Positions 44,668-54,440 are shown, counted from the stretch's first letter. The stretch: DNA of 64,000 nt from Roseovarius pacificus (GCF_900142665.1 NZ_FRBR01000003.1:1-64000), one strand, 5' to 3'. A program made the numbers and translations. The notes: a model not told the origin generated them from the letters alone.

Positions 44668-45330
44668 CTAGGTCGCCACCGAAATTCTGGCTCCGATACT
44701 CGCCATCCAACCGCGCCCGCCCTCGAGCACGGCAGAATACACCGCGCGACCCGCGGCCTCGCCGATTTCAGTATGCAGCCCTGCATAGGTTTCACTGCCA
44801 GGCGGAGCCGCGACGGCCACGCAATCCGTGCCGGTTCCGGTAGCCCGTCCGACCGAAAGCGGCAGGTCCAGATCCATCACCGCAGCGGTGCGCGCCTGTG
44901 TGGCGATGCTCATCAATTCCAGAAAAGCGGACTCACTCAGACCACTATTCACTTTCAGCGCCACGTTGATTGTACCCCACTCGACCAAGGGCCGCTCCAG
45001 CCGATGCCCGACACGTTCGGCATTCGACAGTCCAACCGTTGCGATAACCTGCGCATGTGCATTGCCCACCACCGCTTCGGACCGCTGATAGCGCCGAATG
45101 TCGCAAGAGGTCAGAAACGCCACGGCATCGCACGCCCCCCGCGCCGAAAGGTGCCCCTCCAGCCAGTCGGACACATCCACATCGGGCCGCAGATCGGAAT
45201 TGTGTACCTCTCGCCAGAGGATGCGCCGCGCGCTCACGCAACCGGGACGGTTGATGGACCAACTCAGCACCCGCATCTCGGCGCCAAGATCGAACTCCAG
45301 CCACGGATGATTCAGAATGAGATCGCTCAC
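44668..45330 (-). CDS. cbiZ: Adenosylcobinamide amidohydrolase CbiZ
   Basis: Salvage enzyme of 220 aa that cuts the aminopropanol side chain off adenosylcobinamide (or adenosylpseudocobalamin) to return adenosylcobyric acid to the CobD step. Family marks: WSINRPGCVSARRILWREVHNSDL, VAFLTSCDIRRY, and a C-terminal VGRATGTGTDCVAVAAPPG segment. It starts with GTG at 45330, overlapping the btuD stop (GTGA). It is the last gene of the btu operon and allows use of foreign corrinoids. The 3' end is 12 bp from the convergent LysR gene. Confidence 0.92.
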   Translation of the reverse strand: MSDLILNHPWLEFDLGAEMRVLSWSINRPGCVSARRILWREVHNSDLRPDVDVSDWLEGHLSARGACDAVAFLTSCDIRRYQRSEAVVGNAHAQVIATVGLSNAERVGHRLERPLVEWGTINVALKVNSGLSESAFLELMSIATQARTAAVMDLDLPLSVGRATGTGTDCVAVAAPPGSETYAGLHTEIGEAAGRAVYSAVLEGGRGWMASIGARISVAT

Positions 45331-46085
45331 CGGATTACCTCGAGCGGTTGACAAACCGGCCCCTGCTCCGTGTCCTGATACCACGCGCTGATCCCGAACA
45401 CCTCGGCCAGTCGCTCGGGCGTCAGCACATGTGCCGGGCAGCCATCGGCGATCAGGCGGCCCTCACTCATCAGGACAAGGCGCGTGCAATGACGCGCAGC
45501 AAGCCCCAGATCGTGCAGGGACACCAGCGAGGATTTGCCCTGTTCCGCCAGCCGCGCAAACGTCTGCATGGTCGATATCTGATGCGCCGGATCCAACCCG
45601 GCAACCGGCTCATCCGCCATGACAAAAGGCGTATCCTGCGCCAGGGCACGGGCAATCAGAACGCGCGCCTGCTCTCCTCCGGAAAGGCGTGTGGCGGCCC
45701 TTTGGCGCATGTCGTCCAACCCCATCCAACGGATCGCCGCATCCACCTGAGAACGGTCATGATCGGTGGGGCTGGCCAGTGCCCCGACATGCGGCGTTCG
45801 GCCCAGCATGACCAGCGTTTCAACCGTGACGGGCCATGCGATCTCGCGCTGTTGCGGCATCCATGCGACGGCCATCGCCCGTTCGGCCAGCGGCATCGCA
45901 GCAAGCGAACTGTTCCCGACAAACGGGATCAGACCGAGGGCCGCGCGCATCAGCGTCGTCTTGCCCGCCCCGTTCGGACCGATCAACCCGATGAACTCGC
46001 CTTTGCCTACGGACAGCGATACGTCACGGATCACGTCGCGCCGACGCAAGGTGACCGACAGGTTGCTTAGCTCCATCACCGTCAT
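45327..46085 (-). CDS. btuD: Vitamin B12 ABC transporter ATPase BtuD
   Basis: ATPase of 252 aa from the ATG at 46085 (overlapping the btuC stop by 4 bp). Walker A GPNGAGKTTLMRAALGL near residues 36-52, signature LSGGEQARVLIARAL, and Walker B FVMADEPVAGLDPAHQ are present. It is of the FecE/BtuD/HmuV type; the assignment to B12 rests on the riboswitch, BtuB and CbiZ in the same transcript. Confidence 0.92.
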   Translation of the reverse strand: MTVMELSNLSVTLRRRDVIRDVSLSVGKGEFIGLIGPNGAGKTTLMRAALGLIPFVGNSSLAAMPLAERAMAVAWMPQQREIAWPVTVETLVMLGRTPHVGALASPTDHDRSQVDAAIRWMGLDDMRQRAATRLSGGEQARVLIARALAQDTPFVMADEPVAGLDPAHQISTMQTFARLAEQGKSSLVSLHDLGLAARHCTRLVLMSEGRLIADGCPAHVLTPERLAEVFGISAWYQDTEQGPVCQPLEVIR

Positions 46086-47062
46086 ATCCGCGTCCCCCGC
46101 AGCTTGAGGATCAGATGCAGGAACAACGGTGCGCCGACCAGTGCCGTCAACACACCCAGCTTCAGGTCGCGTTCGGGCAGCACGATGCGCACCGCGATAT
46201 CGGCGGCCAACAGCATTGCCGCCCCGCCAAGCGCCGATGCCCACAACAGCCGCCCCGGCCTGCCGCCCACCAGGGGCCGCAATACATGCGGCACGACCAG
46301 CCCGACAAAACCGATGGCTCCGGCTACCGCCGTTCCCGCCCCGACGATACAGGCGGTGCCGATGACAACCGCAAGCCGCAACCGCCCCATGCTGATCCCC
46401 ATCGCCTCGGCGGCATCCTCACCCAGGGTCATGGCATCAAGGCCACGGCCAGTTGCAGCCAGCAAACCGCCACCGATCACCATGAACGGCAACGCCAGCC
46501 ACACATGCGTCATCGAGCGATCTGCCAGCGATCCCATCATCCAGAACACGATCTCGCTGGCGGCAAAGGGATTGGGCGACAGGTTCAACACCAGCGAGGT
46601 CAGCGCCCCGGCCATAGCCGATACCGCAATACCCGCCAGTATCAGCGTGAGTGACGTGCCTCGCGGTCCGGCCAACGCCACGACCACCAAAACGCCGCCC
46701 AAGGCCCCGGCCAATGCCGCCATTGGCAAGGCCAGCGCAAAGGCCGTGGCCGCCCCGGTCTGAATTGCGATCACCGCCCCCAGAGCGGCAGAGCCCGACA
46801 CACCGATCAAGCCGGGTTCGGCCAGGGGATTTCGCAAATACCCCTGCATCGCCGCCCCCGACACCCCCAGACCGGCCCCGATCATCACGGCCAACAATGC
46901 GCGTGGCAGGCGGATTTCACGCATCACCAGTGCCTGTGGGCTTTCATCCATCGTGAACAGGGCGCTGAGACCTTCCCACACGCCGATCCCCGCCGGTCCG
47001 ATCAACAAAGAAGCCGCAAACAACACGAACACGAGAAGGACAAGAGGCAGCACCAGTCGCAT
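46082..47062 (-). CDS. btuC: Vitamin B12 ABC transporter permease BtuC (FecCD family)
   Basis: Inner-membrane permease of 326 aa with about ten hydrophobic segments. FecCD marks: VMREIRLPRALLAVMIGAGLGVSGAAMQGYLRNPLAEPGLIGVSGSAALGAV and FVGLVVPHVLRPLVGG. The ATG at 47062 overlaps the btuF stop (TAATG); the open frame further upstream is within btuF. Completes the BtuCDF importer. Confidence 0.94.
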   Translation of the reverse strand: MRLVLPLVLLVFVLFAASLLIGPAGIGVWEGLSALFTMDESPQALVMREIRLPRALLAVMIGAGLGVSGAAMQGYLRNPLAEPGLIGVSGSAALGAVIAIQTGAATAFALALPMAALAGALGGVLVVVALAGPRGTSLTLILAGIAVSAMAGALTSLVLNLSPNPFAASEIVFWMMGSLADRSMTHVWLALPFMVIGGGLLAATGRGLDAMTLGEDAAEAMGISMGRLRLAVVIGTACIVGAGTAVAGAIGFVGLVVPHVLRPLVGGRPGRLLWASALGGAAMLLAADIAVRIVLPERDLKLGVLTALVGAPLFLHLILKLRGTRI

Positions 47063-47907
47063 TACCGATCCGCTCCCGTCATACCACGTCGGGTCCGAGC
47101 CAGATCTTCGACGGCTCGTAACACATAGGGTGTCCCGCAAACCCAATCCTGATCGGTCATGGCCGTCATCGTCGAACCGCTCCGAAACGCCCCAAGCACA
47201 GGATGATCCAATATCTCCTCCGAGCGCGATCCGCCCGGATAACGGCGCGCGGCAATCACTGTTTCGGGGGCGATCATGGCCAGCATCTCCAGCGGCATCT
47301 TCATGCCCGCACGATACCCCGCTTCGTCTGCGGCATTGGCAAACCCGGCGGCCAACAGGATTTGCCCGGCCAGAGTCTGATCCCCCGCCGTATAACCGTT
47401 GGCATAATACAACGCTGCACGCGGGCGATCTGACATGTCCTCTTGCAGGGCGGCCAGCCGGACATCGAATTCGGCCACCATGGTTTCGGCGACAGCCGGA
47501 CGCCCCAGAACCTCGCCCATCTGCACGAGTCTTTCACGTATATCGGCCAAGGTGCGCGCAGGCTGAAACACGGCCACCGGCACGCCAAGGCGTTCCAGCA
47601 TTGAAACCGTGCTGTGCGGCGTCCACGTTCCGGCAACCACCAGGTCGGGTTGCAAGACATAGATTTCCTCGGCCAGCCCGTGGTTCATTCTGTAGTTCCC
47701 GGCCTGACCGGCCATGGCGGATGACCGGGGATCGCTTGCCACATGCGAAACCGACAAAAGCTGACCGGGTGCGGCCAGCATCATCGCCAACTGATCGGTA
47801 CACAGGTTGATCGACACGACACGACCCGGCGCATCGGCCTGCACCGGTTGCACCGCAGCCACAAAAAGGGCCACGGTGCCTGCCAGTATCCTTTGGATAC
47901 GCGTCAT
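47062..47907 (-). CDS. btuF: Cobalamin-binding periplasmic protein BtuF
   Basis: Type III periplasmic receptor of 281 aa with a signal peptide (residues 1-24, ending VQADA). The mature start GRVVSINLCTDQLAMMLAAPGQLLSVSHVA matches corrinoid/siderophore receptors of the BtuF/FhuD fold, and the LQPDLVVAGTW strand is conserved. It delivers B12 or cobinamide from BtuB to BtuCD. It lies 11 bp downstream of btuB. Confidence 0.92.
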   Translation of the reverse strand: MTRIQRILAGTVALFVAAVQPVQADAPGRVVSINLCTDQLAMMLAAPGQLLSVSHVASDPRSSAMAGQAGNYRMNHGLAEEIYVLQPDLVVAGTWTPHSTVSMLERLGVPVAVFQPARTLADIRERLVQMGEVLGRPAVAETMVAEFDVRLAALQEDMSDRPRAALYYANGYTAGDQTLAGQILLAAGFANAADEAGYRAGMKMPLEMLAMIAPETVIAARRYPGGSRSEEILDHPVLGAFRSGSTMTAMTDQDWVCGTPYVLRAVEDLARTRRGMTGADR

Positions 47908-47918
47908 GCCGATCCTTT

Positions 47919-49910
47919 TCAGAACTTCGCCGCCACACCGAAATAGACGGTACGCCCCTGTGTGGCATAGCCTTCCAGTTCTTCGTACTTCTCATCCAGA
48001 AGATTCGATATCCGCCCCGTCAACTGGACACGGTCATTAATATCATGGGTGAATCCAAGATTGACCACGGTGTAATCATCCAGCTTGATCCGGTCGAAAT
48101 CATCGCTCGGGACACCGCCTGGCAAGAAGCTCGCCGTTTTGAAGTTCGTATCGTAGAGGCCCGCGACATGGGTTACGTCCAGTCGAAATTGCGTTCTGTC
48201 ATTGGGCAGGCGATAATCCACCCCAAGCGACAATTCGTGTTCCGGGCGCCGCACCTCGACAGCGGTCATACGCGCCATCACAGGGACGGAAACCGGCTCG
48301 TTCGCATCCAGCCATGTATAGCCGAGTGACACACCAAGCCGGTCAGTCACGTCCAGACTGGCCGACACTTCCAGCCCACGCCGATCGCTTTTCCCATCGT
48401 TGTTCACCGGGACGGTCTTGCCGATCGCCGGATCGAAGCGCGAGCCGATCTCGTCGGTCAGGGTTTCGTCAAACCAAGTCACGTCGATCACGCCGCGACC
48501 GTCCAGAAACTGCTGCTCGATCCCGATATCCCACCCCTCGCTTTGCTCCGGCTTCAGGTTCGGGTTGCCCGCGAAATCCGTGGCAAAACCGAACTGCTCG
48601 ATCAACGTGGGATTCTGCACCCCGGTACCATAGGACGCATGCAAACGGGTCGTTCCGTTCGCCAACAGGTACGACGCGCCAAGCGAATAGGTGGTGAAGT
48701 CGCTGAACTTGTCATTTTCGTCATGCCGCATACCCGCCTGAATAGACAAGCCGTTGGTGAAATCGCCCTGATATTCCAGTGCATACGCCACCTGCTCCTG
48801 CTCGCGCTTGACCAACTGTCCGGGCATGAAAACGATACTGGCATCGTTTTCACGATAGGTCAGCCGCTCGAATTCGGCAGCGAAACTCAGCTTGTGATTG
48901 GAGGCATCCAGCGTCGCGGCATCCAGCGCAAGCGTAGCCTGATAAGCGATTTTGTTGCGCGTGCCCGTGTTATCCTGATCCTTGATTCCAGCGCCATTGC
49001 GGCCCTGCTGGTCGATATGGGAGAAGGAATAGGTCAGCCGGTTCGACAGCCGACCGCCCCAAAGCTGTGCATCGGCGAAAAGCGCGCCATAGGTTTCCTG
49101 CGTCTCCGACTGCCCGATCCCGTCTGTCACCAAAGCCGCCCGTGTCGGGGCTGCGTAATTGAAGATGTCGATATCAGTGCGCCGGTCCACATAACGCAAA
49201 GTGCCGCCGACCGTCACGGTGTCGGTCAGGTAATACCGTCCGTTCAGGTTGTACGTGACGTTCTGGCCGCCATCGTCGAGACCGCCCGGGTCGCCGGAAA
49301 TGTCGAACCCGCCATAATCGCGACGCGCGGTCGAAAAACTCAACTCTCCACGCGCGCCCCTGGCTCTCAGAGCCGTCTCGATATTCGTGCTCCCGTCTGA
49401 TCCCACTTCAAACGCTGCGCGCCCTGTTACCCCCGGTTCGGTCGCACGCTTGGTGGTGATCGAAATCACCCCGCCGATCGCCTCTGATCCATAGAGCGCC
49501 GATTGAGCCCCGCGCAGCACCTCGATCCGCTCGATATCGGAGACAACCAGCCCTCCGAAATCGTAATCTCCGGTTTGCTGCGCCGCGACCTCGATCCCGT
49601 CGATCAGTACAAGCGTGTGGTTGCTTTCGTGGCCACGCAATCGCACAACCGTCTGCCCTCCCAATGTACCCGTTTGAGAGACCGATACCCCCGGCACGGC
49701 GCGCAGCGCTTCGGAGACATGCGCCACCCCGCGCGCCTCGAGGTCTTGGGCGGTGATCACGGTCGCGGCACGCCCATATTTGGACGCGCTCACCGGCGCG
49801 AGGCCACCGGATACGATGATCGGGTCGAGGTCGATAACCTCTTGCGCAAACGTCGTTTGTGCCGACAGCGCGGACCCCGTCAGTAGAAATACCAGAAATT
49901 TAAGGTGCAT
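47919..49910 (-). CDS. btuB: TonB-dependent vitamin B12 outer-membrane receptor BtuB
   Basis: 22-strand outer-membrane barrel of 663 aa. Signal peptide about residues 1-22, a TonB-box-like IDLDPIIVSGG segment near 26-36, the plug domain (about 45-160: AVPGVSVSQTGTLGGQTVVRLRGHESNHTLVLIDGIEV), then the barrel ending with the aromatic-terminated AVYFGVAAKF-type C-terminus (here RTVYFGVAAKF). First gene of the operon and preceded by a cobalamin riboswitch, which supports the B12/corrinoid assignment. Size and plug motifs fit BtuB (about 600-670 aa). Confidence 0.95.
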   Translation of the reverse strand: MHLKFLVFLLTGSALSAQTTFAQEVIDLDPIIVSGGLAPVSASKYGRAATVITAQDLEARGVAHVSEALRAVPGVSVSQTGTLGGQTVVRLRGHESNHTLVLIDGIEVAAQQTGDYDFGGLVVSDIERIEVLRGAQSALYGSEAIGGVISITTKRATEPGVTGRAAFEVGSDGSTNIETALRARGARGELSFSTARRDYGGFDISGDPGGLDDGGQNVTYNLNGRYYLTDTVTVGGTLRYVDRRTDIDIFNYAAPTRAALVTDGIGQSETQETYGALFADAQLWGGRLSNRLTYSFSHIDQQGRNGAGIKDQDNTGTRNKIAYQATLALDAATLDASNHKLSFAAEFERLTYRENDASIVFMPGQLVKREQEQVAYALEYQGDFTNGLSIQAGMRHDENDKFSDFTTYSLGASYLLANGTTRLHASYGTGVQNPTLIEQFGFATDFAGNPNLKPEQSEGWDIGIEQQFLDGRGVIDVTWFDETLTDEIGSRFDPAIGKTVPVNNDGKSDRRGLEVSASLDVTDRLGVSLGYTWLDANEPVSVPVMARMTAVEVRRPEHELSLGVDYRLPNDRTQFRLDVTHVAGLYDTNFKTASFLPGGVPSDDFDRIKLDDYTVVNLGFTHDINDRVQLTGRISNLLDEKYEELEGYATQGRTVYFGVAAKF

Positions 49911-50349
49911 GTTTTTTGCCCCTTCCTTGGCCGTACCGGCCCGTTTCGAACGACAGTCGTAAGGAAGAAGACACTCCTCCGCCGACGGTGAAATATCACC
50001 AATGACGGAAAATTCCGTTGTCCAGCGCGCGCCCCGCGCCCGGACAGGGTGATCACTTCGGCAGGTCTCCTGACTTGCGGGTCATGGCTTGGCCGGATCG
50101 TCTCGCCGTGATGCAGGCCAAGGCAATGACATTGGTCCGGCTTCGCTCGCCGCCTACAGTTGCGGGGGCAGTCGCGGAATTGGCACCGGTAACGGCGCCG
50201 CACCGTGTTCCCTTTTCACCGGACGGAAAAAGCCGCCCGGACCGAAGCAAGGCGATATGTAAACCGAATCGAATATACGGGAAAGCCCAAAGGCGGCAGT
50301 GTGATGTCTGATTCCGCCGGAAACGGCACCGGCCAGAACGCCATGATCC
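49911..50349 (-). other. btuB leader region
   Basis: The 439 bp upstream of btuB contain the riboswitch (50059-50223), about 150 bp of leader between the aptamer and the btuB start, and about 125 bp upstream of the aptamer that must hold the promoter. No gene is visible. Confidence 0.6.
50059..50223 (-). promoter_or_regulatory. Cobalamin (AdoCbl) riboswitch upstream of btuB
   Basis: Read on the minus strand: GGTGAAAAGGGAAC, then ACTGCCCCCGCAACTGTAGGCGG, then the B12 box GACCCGCAAGTCAGGAGACC next to ATGACC/CTGCC. This is the class I cobalamin aptamer, somewhat shorter than the copy before cbtB because the peripheral arm is reduced. It should repress btuB-btuFCD-cbiZ when adenosylcobalamin is plentiful. 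Confidence 0.95.
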
Positions 50350-50808
50350 TTAGCCGGTTTCTTCTTCGAGATGCAGTTTCATATCGATCAGAACCTGCTG
50401 AAGCTGCGTGGTTTCGCGCAGCAATCTCTTGGCCTCGTTGACCGTGATGACGCCGTCCTCGATAGATTGCTGGTATTCCGCCATCAACATGGCGAACCGC
50501 TGAGACAGGGCGATGACATCGCTGTTCACACCGCCCGATCGCTCGGTGTTCCGGCGCTCCGAGTTGAAATTCAGCCCGATCCCCTGCAATTCTGCCAAAG
50601 CACCGGTTACATGCGGATAGGCGGCGGCCTCTTCCAGAGCCGCGACGGCGTCAATCGGCATAAAGCGGTCTGCGTGCTCTTCATGGTCGGAATAATAACG
50701 CCCCAAGGTTGCCTTTGACTTGCCGGTCAACTGGCATGCCGGTTCGATTCCCACGTCCTTGACCAGCGCCTCGGTGTGCTTCTTGAGGTAACTTCCAATT
50801 GTCGACAT
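50350..50808 (-). CDS. Hypothetical protein, possible phage CII-like DNA-binding protein
   Basis: Unrecognised 152-aa protein. From the ATG at 50808 the N-terminal half (residues 1-75: MSTIGSYLKKHTEALVKDVG, GKSKATLGRYYSD, FMPIDAVAALEEAAAYPHVTGALAEL) reads like a helix-turn-helix domain related to phage regulatory CII-type proteins. The C-terminal half is a long helix with heptad character (about 95-150: LSQRFAMLMAEYQQSIEDG, NEAKRLLRETTQLQQVLIDMK). It lies alone between the btuB leader and the KAS III gene. A regulatory role is inference; no phage genes are nearby. Confidence 0.65.
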   Translation of the reverse strand: MSTIGSYLKKHTEALVKDVGIEPACQLTGKSKATLGRYYSDHEEHADRFMPIDAVAALEEAAAYPHVTGALAELQGIGLNFNSERRNTERSGGVNSDVIALSQRFAMLMAEYQQSIEDGVITVNEAKRLLRETTQLQQVLIDMKLHLEEETG

Positions 50809-50931
50809 ACACTCATCCTTACAGGTGCCCGCCTTGGCGGGGAATCCCAAGGGGGTTTTCCCATTTAGCGCTTTATCTCGAAATGTAACTGATAACGCAA
50901 TCCCGTGGTCGTTCAGGGCCGGGTTCTGAAT

Positions 50932-50953
50932 GCCCCGCAACCCCTTGCGGGGC
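50932..50953. repeat. Intergenic hairpin
   Basis: GCCCCGCAA-CCCC-TTGCGGGGC is a perfect 9-bp stem in the 290-bp gap between the hypothetical gene start (50808) and the KAS III stop (51099). An additional pair GGGGTGGGGTC / GACCCCACCCC spans about 50954-51060. This may be the KAS III terminator structure on the minus strand, although no clear U-run follows. Confidence 0.45.
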
Positions 50954-51098
50954 GGGGGTGGGGTCAGGGTTTTGGCCCGGCCCTTGCCAATTGCGCATCT
51001 GTCATCCCCGGAAGGCGACTTCCAACAGGTGTGCACAGGCGGGGCCGGACCCCACCCCACCTTGATCATCCAAAGCCCCTCGCAGCCGAAAATTCCGA

Positions 51099-52220
51099 TC
51101 AGGCCCTTTCCAACAGAACAGACCCGACGGAATAACCAGCCCCGAACGAACAGATCAGGCCGTTATCCCCGCTCTCAAGGTCATCGGAGTACCTGGAAAA
51201 CGCGATGATCGACCCTGCGGACGATGTATTGGCATAGTCCTGAAGAATATTCGGCTGCTCTCCGGGAGCGGGCACACGCCCCAGAACTTTCTTCCCAATG
51301 AAATCGTTCATCGACTTGTTGGCCTGATGCAGCCACAGACGCCGCAATTCATCGGGCGCAACATCGTCCTCCTCCAGATGCTGCGCAATATGACGCGATA
51401 CCAGCGGCAGCACCTCCTTGAACACCTTGCGCCCCTCTTGCATGAACTGCATATCACGCCGGTCCGCCATTCCGTCGGGACGGGTACGGCGCAGGAAGCC
51501 ATTGTTGTTGCGGATGTTATTGGAAAACTGCGTCGCACAACGGGTCGAGCGGATCACAAAATGCGCACCGTTTGCATCTTCGGCCCGTTCCAGCACCACG
51601 GCGGTGCAGACATCGCCGAAAATGAAATGACAATCGCGATCACGCCATTCCAGATGGCCCGAACATATCTCGGGGTTCACCACCAGCGCACGGCGCACCG
51701 ACCCTGACCGGATCATATCCGCCGCCGCCTGAATGCCGAACGTGGCCGAGGAACAGGCCACGTTCATGTCGAACGCAAAACCGCCTGCACCCAGCAATTG
51801 CTGTATCTCGATCGCGATCGCCGGATAGGGGCGCTCGTGGTTCGAGGCGGCGCAGATCACCAGATCGACCTCGCCCGCATCGCATCCGGCCTGATTCAAC
51901 GCTTTGCCGCATGCATCCAGTGCCATTTCGGCCATGATCGAAGGCTCATCATCGCTGCGCTGACGCAGCAGCGGGTGCATGACTGCGGGGTCCAGAACCC
52001 CGGTCTTGTCCATCACATAGCGCTGTTCGATCCCGGATGCCCTGACAATGAACTCGGGCGACGACACTCCCTTGGCCTCGACCTCGCCCGCAGCAATGGC
52101 CGCGGCATTCTGGGCGTTGAACGCCTCGGCATAGGCGTTGAAGGTCGCGACCAGTTCTTCATTGGTGATGACCTGGTCGGGCGTGAAAACCCCGGAACCT
52201 GTGATCGCAGGCTGAAACAT
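51099..52220 (-). CDS. Beta-ketoacyl-ACP synthase III (FabH-like)
   Basis: Condensing enzyme of 373 aa, about 50 residues longer than standard FabH owing to an insertion near residues 30-56. The catalytic triad is intact: C156 in NVACSSATFG, H298 in LWLHQANKSMNDF, N331 in DYANTSSAG. It condenses an acyl-CoA or acyl-ACP with malonyl-ACP. The long form is found in many proteobacteria beside a classic FabH and may act in specialised lipid synthesis or in fatty-acid recycling. It stands alone. Confidence 0.88.
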   Translation of the reverse strand: MFQPAITGSGVFTPDQVITNEELVATFNAYAEAFNAQNAAAIAAGEVEAKGVSSPEFIVRASGIEQRYVMDKTGVLDPAVMHPLLRQRSDDEPSIMAEMALDACGKALNQAGCDAGEVDLVICAASNHERPYPAIAIEIQQLLGAGGFAFDMNVACSSATFGIQAAADMIRSGSVRRALVVNPEICSGHLEWRDRDCHFIFGDVCTAVVLERAEDANGAHFVIRSTRCATQFSNNIRNNNGFLRRTRPDGMADRRDMQFMQEGRKVFKEVLPLVSRHIAQHLEEDDVAPDELRRLWLHQANKSMNDFIGKKVLGRVPAPGEQPNILQDYANTSSAGSIIAFSRYSDDLESGDNGLICSFGAGYSVGSVLLERA

Positions 52221-52334
52221 CGGCGGACCTTTCCAAAACGTCCCGCAAGATCAACGCAGCCCTGCCCCCGCGTCAAGTGTGACGACGCGGCAGGGTATCC
52301 CCGAACCTGACGACCGCATTGATCAGGGTGGCCT

Positions 52335-53294
52335 TCAGGATATCAGGTTGGGAGGCGTTTCGCCATTCAGGGCCGCGCTCAGGTTTTCCACCGCCATCAG
52401 CCCCATCGCCTCGCGCACTTCCAGCGCTGCCGTTCCCAGATGCGGCAAAAGCACGACATTCTCCAGGGCTCGCAGGGCATCGGGCACCTTCGGCTCATGC
52501 TCGTACACGTCCAGCCCTGCCCCTGCGATCTGTCCGCTCCCAAGAGCGGCAATCAACGCGGCCTCATCCACGATATCACCGCGTGCGATGTTGACGAAAT
52601 GCGCCGTGGGTTTCATCGCGGAAAACAGATCGGCGCCGATCAGGTGATGCGTCTCGACCCCACCCGGCACCGCCACCACCACAATATCCGCCTTGGCGGC
52701 CAGATCCTGCATCGTTTCGGCACGGTCGGCGTCAAAACCCAGATCCTTTTCGGAGCGATTGTAATAGATGACGTTCATGCCGAACCCGAAATGACATCGG
52801 CGCGCGATGGCCTGACCTATCCGGCCCATACCGATAATGCCCACCGTCTTGCCCGTCACGTGCAGGCCCAGCATCTGCGTCGGATGCCATCCGGCCCAAC
52901 CACCGGCGCGCACCAGCCTTTCACCCTCTCCGGCGCGGCGCGCACTCATCAGGATCAGCGTCATGGCGATGTCGGCGGTCGCGTCGGTGACCGCGCCCGG
53001 CGTGTTGGTCACCATGACCCCGGCGGCCCTGGCGGCAGCCACATCGATATGGTTATAACCCACCCCGAAATTCGCCAGCACCTTGCAGCGTGGACTTTCG
53101 GCATCGCGAAACACCTCGGCCGAGAACATATCTCCCAGCGTCGGCAGCACCCCGTCATAGAGCGTCAGGGCGGCGCGCATCTGGCCGATCTTCAGCGGTG
53201 CGGTATCGTGGCGCACTTCGACCTCGTCGAACAACGCCCGCGCCCGCGTGAGAACCGCCTCGGGCAGCGGGCGGGTCAGGTAAACACGGCTCAA
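52335..53294 (-). CDS. D-2-hydroxyacid dehydrogenase (glyoxylate/hydroxypyruvate reductase type)
   Basis: NAD(P)H-dependent enzyme of 319 aa. NAD-binding motif [23 protein letters not shown] (residues about 150-170), catalytic Arg in [17 protein letters not shown]..., Glu in the [12 protein letters not shown] segment and His in [16 protein letters not shown] are in the usual order. Likely substrates are glyoxylate or hydroxypyruvate. Its start overlaps the csaA stop by 4 bp; proC, csaA and this gene form a short minus-strand operon. Confidence 0.92.
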   Translation of the reverse strand: MSRVYLTRPLPEAVLTRARALFDEVEVRHDTAPLKIGQMRAALTLYDGVLPTLGDMFSAEVFRDAESPRCKVLANFGVGYNHIDVAAARAAGVMVTNTPGAVTDATADIAMTLILMSARRAGEGERLVRAGGWAGWHPTQMLGLHVTGKTVGIIGMGRIGQAIARRCHFGFGMNVIYYNRSEKDLGFDADRAETMQDLAAKADIVVVAVPGGVETHHLIGADLFSAMKPTAHFVNIARGDIVDEAALIAALGSGQIAGAGLDVYEHEPKVPDALRALENVVLLPHLGTAALEVREAMGLMAVENLSAALNGETPPNLIS

Positions 53295-53632
53295 TGCATT
53301 CTCTCCCCGTTGGGAATGTTACTGTCAGGCCCCAAAAGCACGATATCGCCATTCGTATCCGACAGGCCCAGAACCAGAACCTCGGACATGAAGGGCCCGA
53401 TCTGGCGCGGCGGGAAATTGGTCACGGCGATCACCTGCCGCCCCTGCAATTCCTCGGGCGTGTAATGAGCGGTGATCTGGGCACTGGTTTTCTTCTCGCC
53501 CAATTCGGGGCCGAAATCGATCCACAGCTTGATCGCTGGCTTGCGCGCCTCGGGGAAGGATTTGGCGCGCACCACGGTTCCCACACGGATATCGACCTTG
53601 AGAAAATCCTCGACACCGATCGGATCAGTCAT
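53291..53632 (-). CDS. csaA: tRNA-binding protein CsaA-like
   Basis: Protein of 113 aa with an EMAP-II/Trbp111-type OB fold: [40 protein letters not shown], then [23 protein letters not shown], and the C-terminal strand [15 protein letters not shown]. CsaA proteins bind tRNA and have been described as export-related chaperones in Bacillus. It overlaps proC by 8 bp and the dehydrogenase by 4 bp. Confidence 0.93.
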   Translation of the reverse strand: MTDPIGVEDFLKVDIRVGTVVRAKSFPEARKPAIKLWIDFGPELGEKKTSAQITAHYTPEELQGRQVIAVTNFPPRQIGPFMSEVLVLGLSDTNGDIVLLGPDSNIPNGERMH

Positions 53633-54440
53633 TGCGTAACTCCCTTGAACGGTCGGCGGCGGCCCGGACCGTATCTGTCATCAATGGCGGTAAGCCATTG
53701 TCTTCATTCATCAAAACCTCAAGCCCCGCCTGCGTCGTGCCATTGGGGCTGGTGACGTTGACCCGCAACTGCGCGGGCGTTTCATCGGCGGCCTCCGCCA
53801 GAGCCCCGGCCCCGGCGACAGTCGCCTTGGCCAGTTGCATCGCCAGATCGGGGGCCAGCCCTTGCGCCTCACCTGCACGGGCCAGACATTCGATCATGTG
53901 AAACACATAAGCCGGGCCGGAGCCGGACACGCCGGTCACCGCATCCATCTGGTCCTCGTTATCAAGGCGCACCACCTGCCCCACCGAGCTGAGCAGTTGT
54001 TCGGCCATGTCCAGATGCCCGGCCTTTGCATGGTCGTTCCCGATGACGGCGGTGATCCCGCGGCCCACGGCAGCGGGGGTGTTGGGCATCGCGCGGATGA
54101 TCGGGCTTTGCGCGCCAAGTGCTTGTTCAAAAGAGGAAATCGGCGTTCCCGCAGCGACCGAAACGAACAGGGTTTCGCCGTTTCCCATGGCCGCGATGGC
54201 GGGCAGGGCATCGCCCATCATCTGCGGTTTGACGGCGATCAGGACGATGGCAGGGGTTTCGGGCAGGTCGGCATTGATGTGAACGCCACGGGATTGCAGC
54301 CAGTCCGACGGGTTGGGGTCGATCACCCAGACCGATCCGGCGGGCAATCCGCCATCGAGCCAGCCTTGCAGCATGGCCGAGCCCATCTTGCCACACCCCA
54401 ATAAAACAAGGCCTTTGCGGGCCAGGTCCTGCATATCCAT
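53625..54440 (-). CDS. proC: Pyrroline-5-carboxylate reductase
   Basis: Final step of proline synthesis: NAD(P)H reduction of pyrroline-5-carboxylate. 271 aa from the ATG at 54440; the open frame extends a further 12 codons, but the [16 protein letters not shown]ossmann motif then sits at the normal distance from the start chosen. Additional marks: [17 protein letters not shown] and the C-terminal [19 protein letters not shown]. It leads the proC-csaA-dehydrogenase operon. Confidence 0.95.
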   Translation of the reverse strand: MDMQDLARKGLVLLGCGKMGSAMLQGWLDGGLPAGSVWVIDPNPSDWLQSRGVHINADLPETPAIVLIAVKPQMMGDALPAIAAMGNGETLFVSVAAGTPISSFEQALGAQSPIIRAMPNTPAAVGRGITAVIGNDHAKAGHLDMAEQLLSSVGQVVRLDNEDQMDAVTGVSGSGPAYVFHMIECLARAGEAQGLAPDLAMQLAKATVAGAGALAEAADETPAQLRVNVTSPNGTTQAGLEVLMNEDNGLPPLMTDTVRAAADRSRELRND

